Of a DNA stretch of 34,636 nucleotides, positions 33,132 through 34,636 are shown piece by piece (positions within the stretch are counted from its first letter, which is position 1; every line of letters begins with the position of its first letter). The notes under the pieces were generated by a model, which did no database searches, was not told the DNA's origin, and saw nothing but the letters and a program-made list of their open reading frames with translations. Source of the stretch: Myxococcales bacterium (GTDB lineage Bacteria; Myxococcota_A; Polyangia; Polyangiales; Polyangiaceae); assembly GCA_020430845.1 (NCBI GenBank), contig JAGQJA010000263.1, positions 1-34,636 of the forward strand. The letters are read 5' to 3'. A program made the translations under genes and the position numbers.

Positions 33132-34529
33132 ATGGTGGACGATCGTCTGAAGGATCTGCGCGGACCGAGTCGACGGGAGTTTCTCCGGTGGGCCGGCACC
33201 GTCGCCGCGCTCCTCGGTGTGGACCGAGCTCGCTTCTTGAACGTGATCGGCGAGACGGCCGGCACGGCGAACGCCGACGTCGCCGCCTGCGCCAGCACGA
33301 ACCTCGCGTTCTCGCTGGTCGGTGGCAACGGCGGTATCTCGAACATCCGCCTCATCGCCCCGCACGTGAAGGTCGCGAACGGCGGCAACGCCAACGCGCC
33401 CTTCCACGCCATCGGCAAGGCTGTCGCGGCGGACGGCTACGACAAGCCGTTCATGTACGCGCCGGAGTCGCCGTGGAAGAACGGCAAGTGGAAGTGGTCG
33501 GCCTTCATGGCCGGCACCAACGAGACCCACACGGCCACGCCGCAGACGGCCGCGACGGTCGCGACCGGCACCAGCATGCTCGCGGCGATCTCGGCCATCG
33601 CCACGACGGCCAACCCGTCGCTCGTCCCGGCCATCGCGATCAACCCGGTCAACTTCGGCACGGCGCCGGGCTCGCCCGCGGTCGCGTCGGTCAACAACGC
33701 GGCCGGCCTCGTCGACCTCTTCAACAGCGCCGCCTCGCGCGCGCTGCTGCAGGCCGACCAGAACGCGGCGCTGGCGGAGGCCTACTACAAGGCCTTCCTC
33801 AACCTGAACGCGGCGGCGAACCGCTCGAGCACCGTCAAGCAGTACGGCGTCGGCAAGGTCGCCATGAACCTGCTCGGTAAGAACCTCGCCGAGCAGCTCC
33901 GCCCCACGCCCGCCGACGAAGCCATCTTCGGCCTCGCCGCGGGAGCTCCCACCAACGTCACCGAGATCGTCCGCGCGATGATCACGGCGGTGAAGGCGTT
34001 CCGCCTGGGCCTGACGTCGCACGTCGTCGCGCCGTTCTACCGCGACGACCCGCACGGCCTCTTCGCCGGCGGCGACGCGGGCGCGACGACCAAGGCCCAG
34101 ATGATGGGCAAGTACTTCGACGGCCTTCTCCAGTTCGCGTCGGCCTCGCCCGACCCGTCCTGCTCGAGCAAGACCCTCGCGGACCGCATCATCATCACGG
34201 CTCACGGCGACACGCCCAAGTCGTACAACAACCGCGGCGGCTGGCCGGACGGCACGACCCAGAACTCGAACATCCTCCTGGTGATGGGCAACGGGTTCTT
34301 GCGCTCGGGTTGGTTCGGTGACTTCGACCCGGCCGGCAACGGCTCGGTCGCAGGCTGGGACCGCACCACGGGCGCGGCCACGCCGGGCGCGTACAACGGC
34401 GCGGATCTGGGCAACTCGGCCTCGGCCGCGGCGCTCTACGCGATGGCGCGCGGCGACATGCGACGTGTGCAGGACTTCTACCGAGGTCCCGCGCTCGGCG
34501 ACGGCGTCATCGTCCCGCAGAACCTGTAA
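33132..34529 (+). CDS. Tat-exported DUF1501-like protein
   Basis: A 465-residue protein. The N-terminus carries a twin-arginine signal (SRREFLRWAGTVAALLG, about 13-29), so it is exported folded. The C-terminal third has the DUF1501 look: DRIIITAHGDTPKSYNNRGG (about 352-371), SNILLVMGNGFLRSGWFGDF (about 377-396), then an ADLGNSASAAALY stretch. In DUF1501 relatives (alkaline-phosphatase/sulfatase-like fold) this region has an SEFGR..N..GG.DH pattern; here SEFGR is replaced by AHGDT, so catalytic metal binding may differ. ATG 33132 follows GAGAGGAGCCGGATC. DUF1501 genes commonly accompany DUF1549-type genes, matching the neighbour at 31186. It ends the operon, 24 bp before the terminator stem. 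Function unknown. Confidence 0.82.
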   Translation: MVDDRLKDLRGPSRREFLRWAGTVAALLGVDRARFLNVIGETAGTANADVAACASTNLAFSLVGGNGGISNIRLIAPHVKVANGGNANAPFHAIGKAVAADGYDKPFMYAPESPWKNGKWKWSAFMAGTNETHTATPQTAATVATGTSMLAAISAIATTANPSLVPAIAINPVNFGTAPGSPAVASVNNAAGLVDLFNSAASRALLQADQNAALAEAYYKAFLNLNAAANRSSTVKQYGVGKVAMNLLGKNLAEQLRPTPADEAIFGLAAGAPTNVTEIVRAMITAVKAFRLGLTSHVVAPFYRDDPHGLFAGGDAGATTKAQMMGKYFDGLLQFASASPDPSCSSKTLADRIIITAHGDTPKSYNNRGGWPDGTTQNSNILLVMGNGFLRSGWFGDFDPAGNGSVAGWDRTTGAATPGAYNGADLGNSASAAALYAMARGDMRRVQDFYRGPALGDGVIVPQNL

Positions 34530-34532
34530 TCG

Positions 34533-34544
34533 CTGTATATACAG
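34533..34544 (+). promoter_or_regulatory. AT-rich palindrome CTGTATATACAG after the operon
   Basis: A perfect 12-bp palindrome just after the stop codon. It also overlaps an ACCTGTA...TACAGGT inverted pair at 34522-34546. In this GC-rich setting it may be a protein-binding site or an mRNA 3' structure. Confidence 0.35.
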
Positions 34545-34553
34545 GTATTCCCC

Positions 34554-34596
34554 CTTTGCCCCGCCCCCCGATGAGGAGGCGGGGCAAAGTCGTTTT
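34554..34596 (+). terminator. Intrinsic terminator of the heme-lipoprotein operon
   Basis: A perfect 12-bp stem CTTTGCCCCGCC / GGCGGGGCAAAG (34554-34565 and 34578-34589) with a 12-nt loop is followed by TCGTTTTG. This is the clearest Rho-independent terminator in the window. Confidence 0.8.
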
Positions 34597-34636
34597 GTGG
34601 AGCGGGGGCGCGGGCGCGGACGCGGGGGCGGGCGCG

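Overview
The window is very GC-rich (about 70% by eye) and most probably comes from a member of the Myxococcota, likely the Polyangiales side of the phylum. The reasons are a MYXO-CTERM-like C-terminal tail, a Ser/Thr kinase gene overlapping a TPR/PEGA/beta-barrel gene, many Ala/Pro-rich lipoproteins with short Cys-rich domains, FHA-domain proteins inside a Tad pilus locus, and a four-helix-bundle (IVS-type) protein gene. I cannot assign genus or species.

Layout. (1) 1-3466, minus strand: a probable operon, read right to left, of a DUF2236/MpaB-type oxygenase, a metallopeptidase-like lipoprotein, a Tex30-like alpha/beta hydrolase and a YkgJ-type Cys-cluster protein cut by the window edge. (2) 3645-5890, plus strand: an exported helical protein coupled to a signal peptidase I homologue that appears to lack both catalytic residues. 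(3) 6071-9386: a transmembrane Ser/Thr kinase overlapping a TPR/PEGA/outer-membrane-barrel protein. (4) 9605-13168: a giant repeat lipoprotein with a MYXO-CTERM-like tail, then a small unknown gene. (5) 13655-14535: a gene-poor island with a repeat-bounded IVS-like element carrying an internally deleted four-helix-bundle gene, a second solo repeat copy, and a branched RNA-like structure. (6) 14686-29525: a 15-kb Tad/Flp pilus locus with two Flp-type pilins, prepilin peptidase CpaA, TadE/TadG-like pseudopilins, CpaB, secretin CpaC, an FHA-CpaF fusion ATPase, TadB, TadC, an FHA-TM protein, a TadD-like TPR lipoprotein, a second CpaF ATPase and a third FHA-like TM/TPR protein. (7) 29931-34529: a four-gene operon for three lipoproteins (two with c-type-heme-like CxnCH motifs, one of these DUF1549-like) and a Tat-exported DUF1501-like protein, closed by a strong intrinsic terminator.

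How the genes may work together. Regions 3 and 6 could be linked: FHA domains bind phosphothreonine, the locus has three FHA-type proteins and no visible CpaE/TadZ, and a Ser/Thr kinase lies 8.6 kb upstream. That link is inference. The Tad genes run in one direction with many start/stop overlaps, suggesting translational coupling in blocks (14686-14841, 14897-19306 and 19448-29525). The features most worth a second look are the pseudo-signal-peptidase, the IVS-like element, the branched leader structure upstream of flp, the doubled CpaF/FHA arrangement and the terminal heme-lipoprotein/DUF1501 operon.
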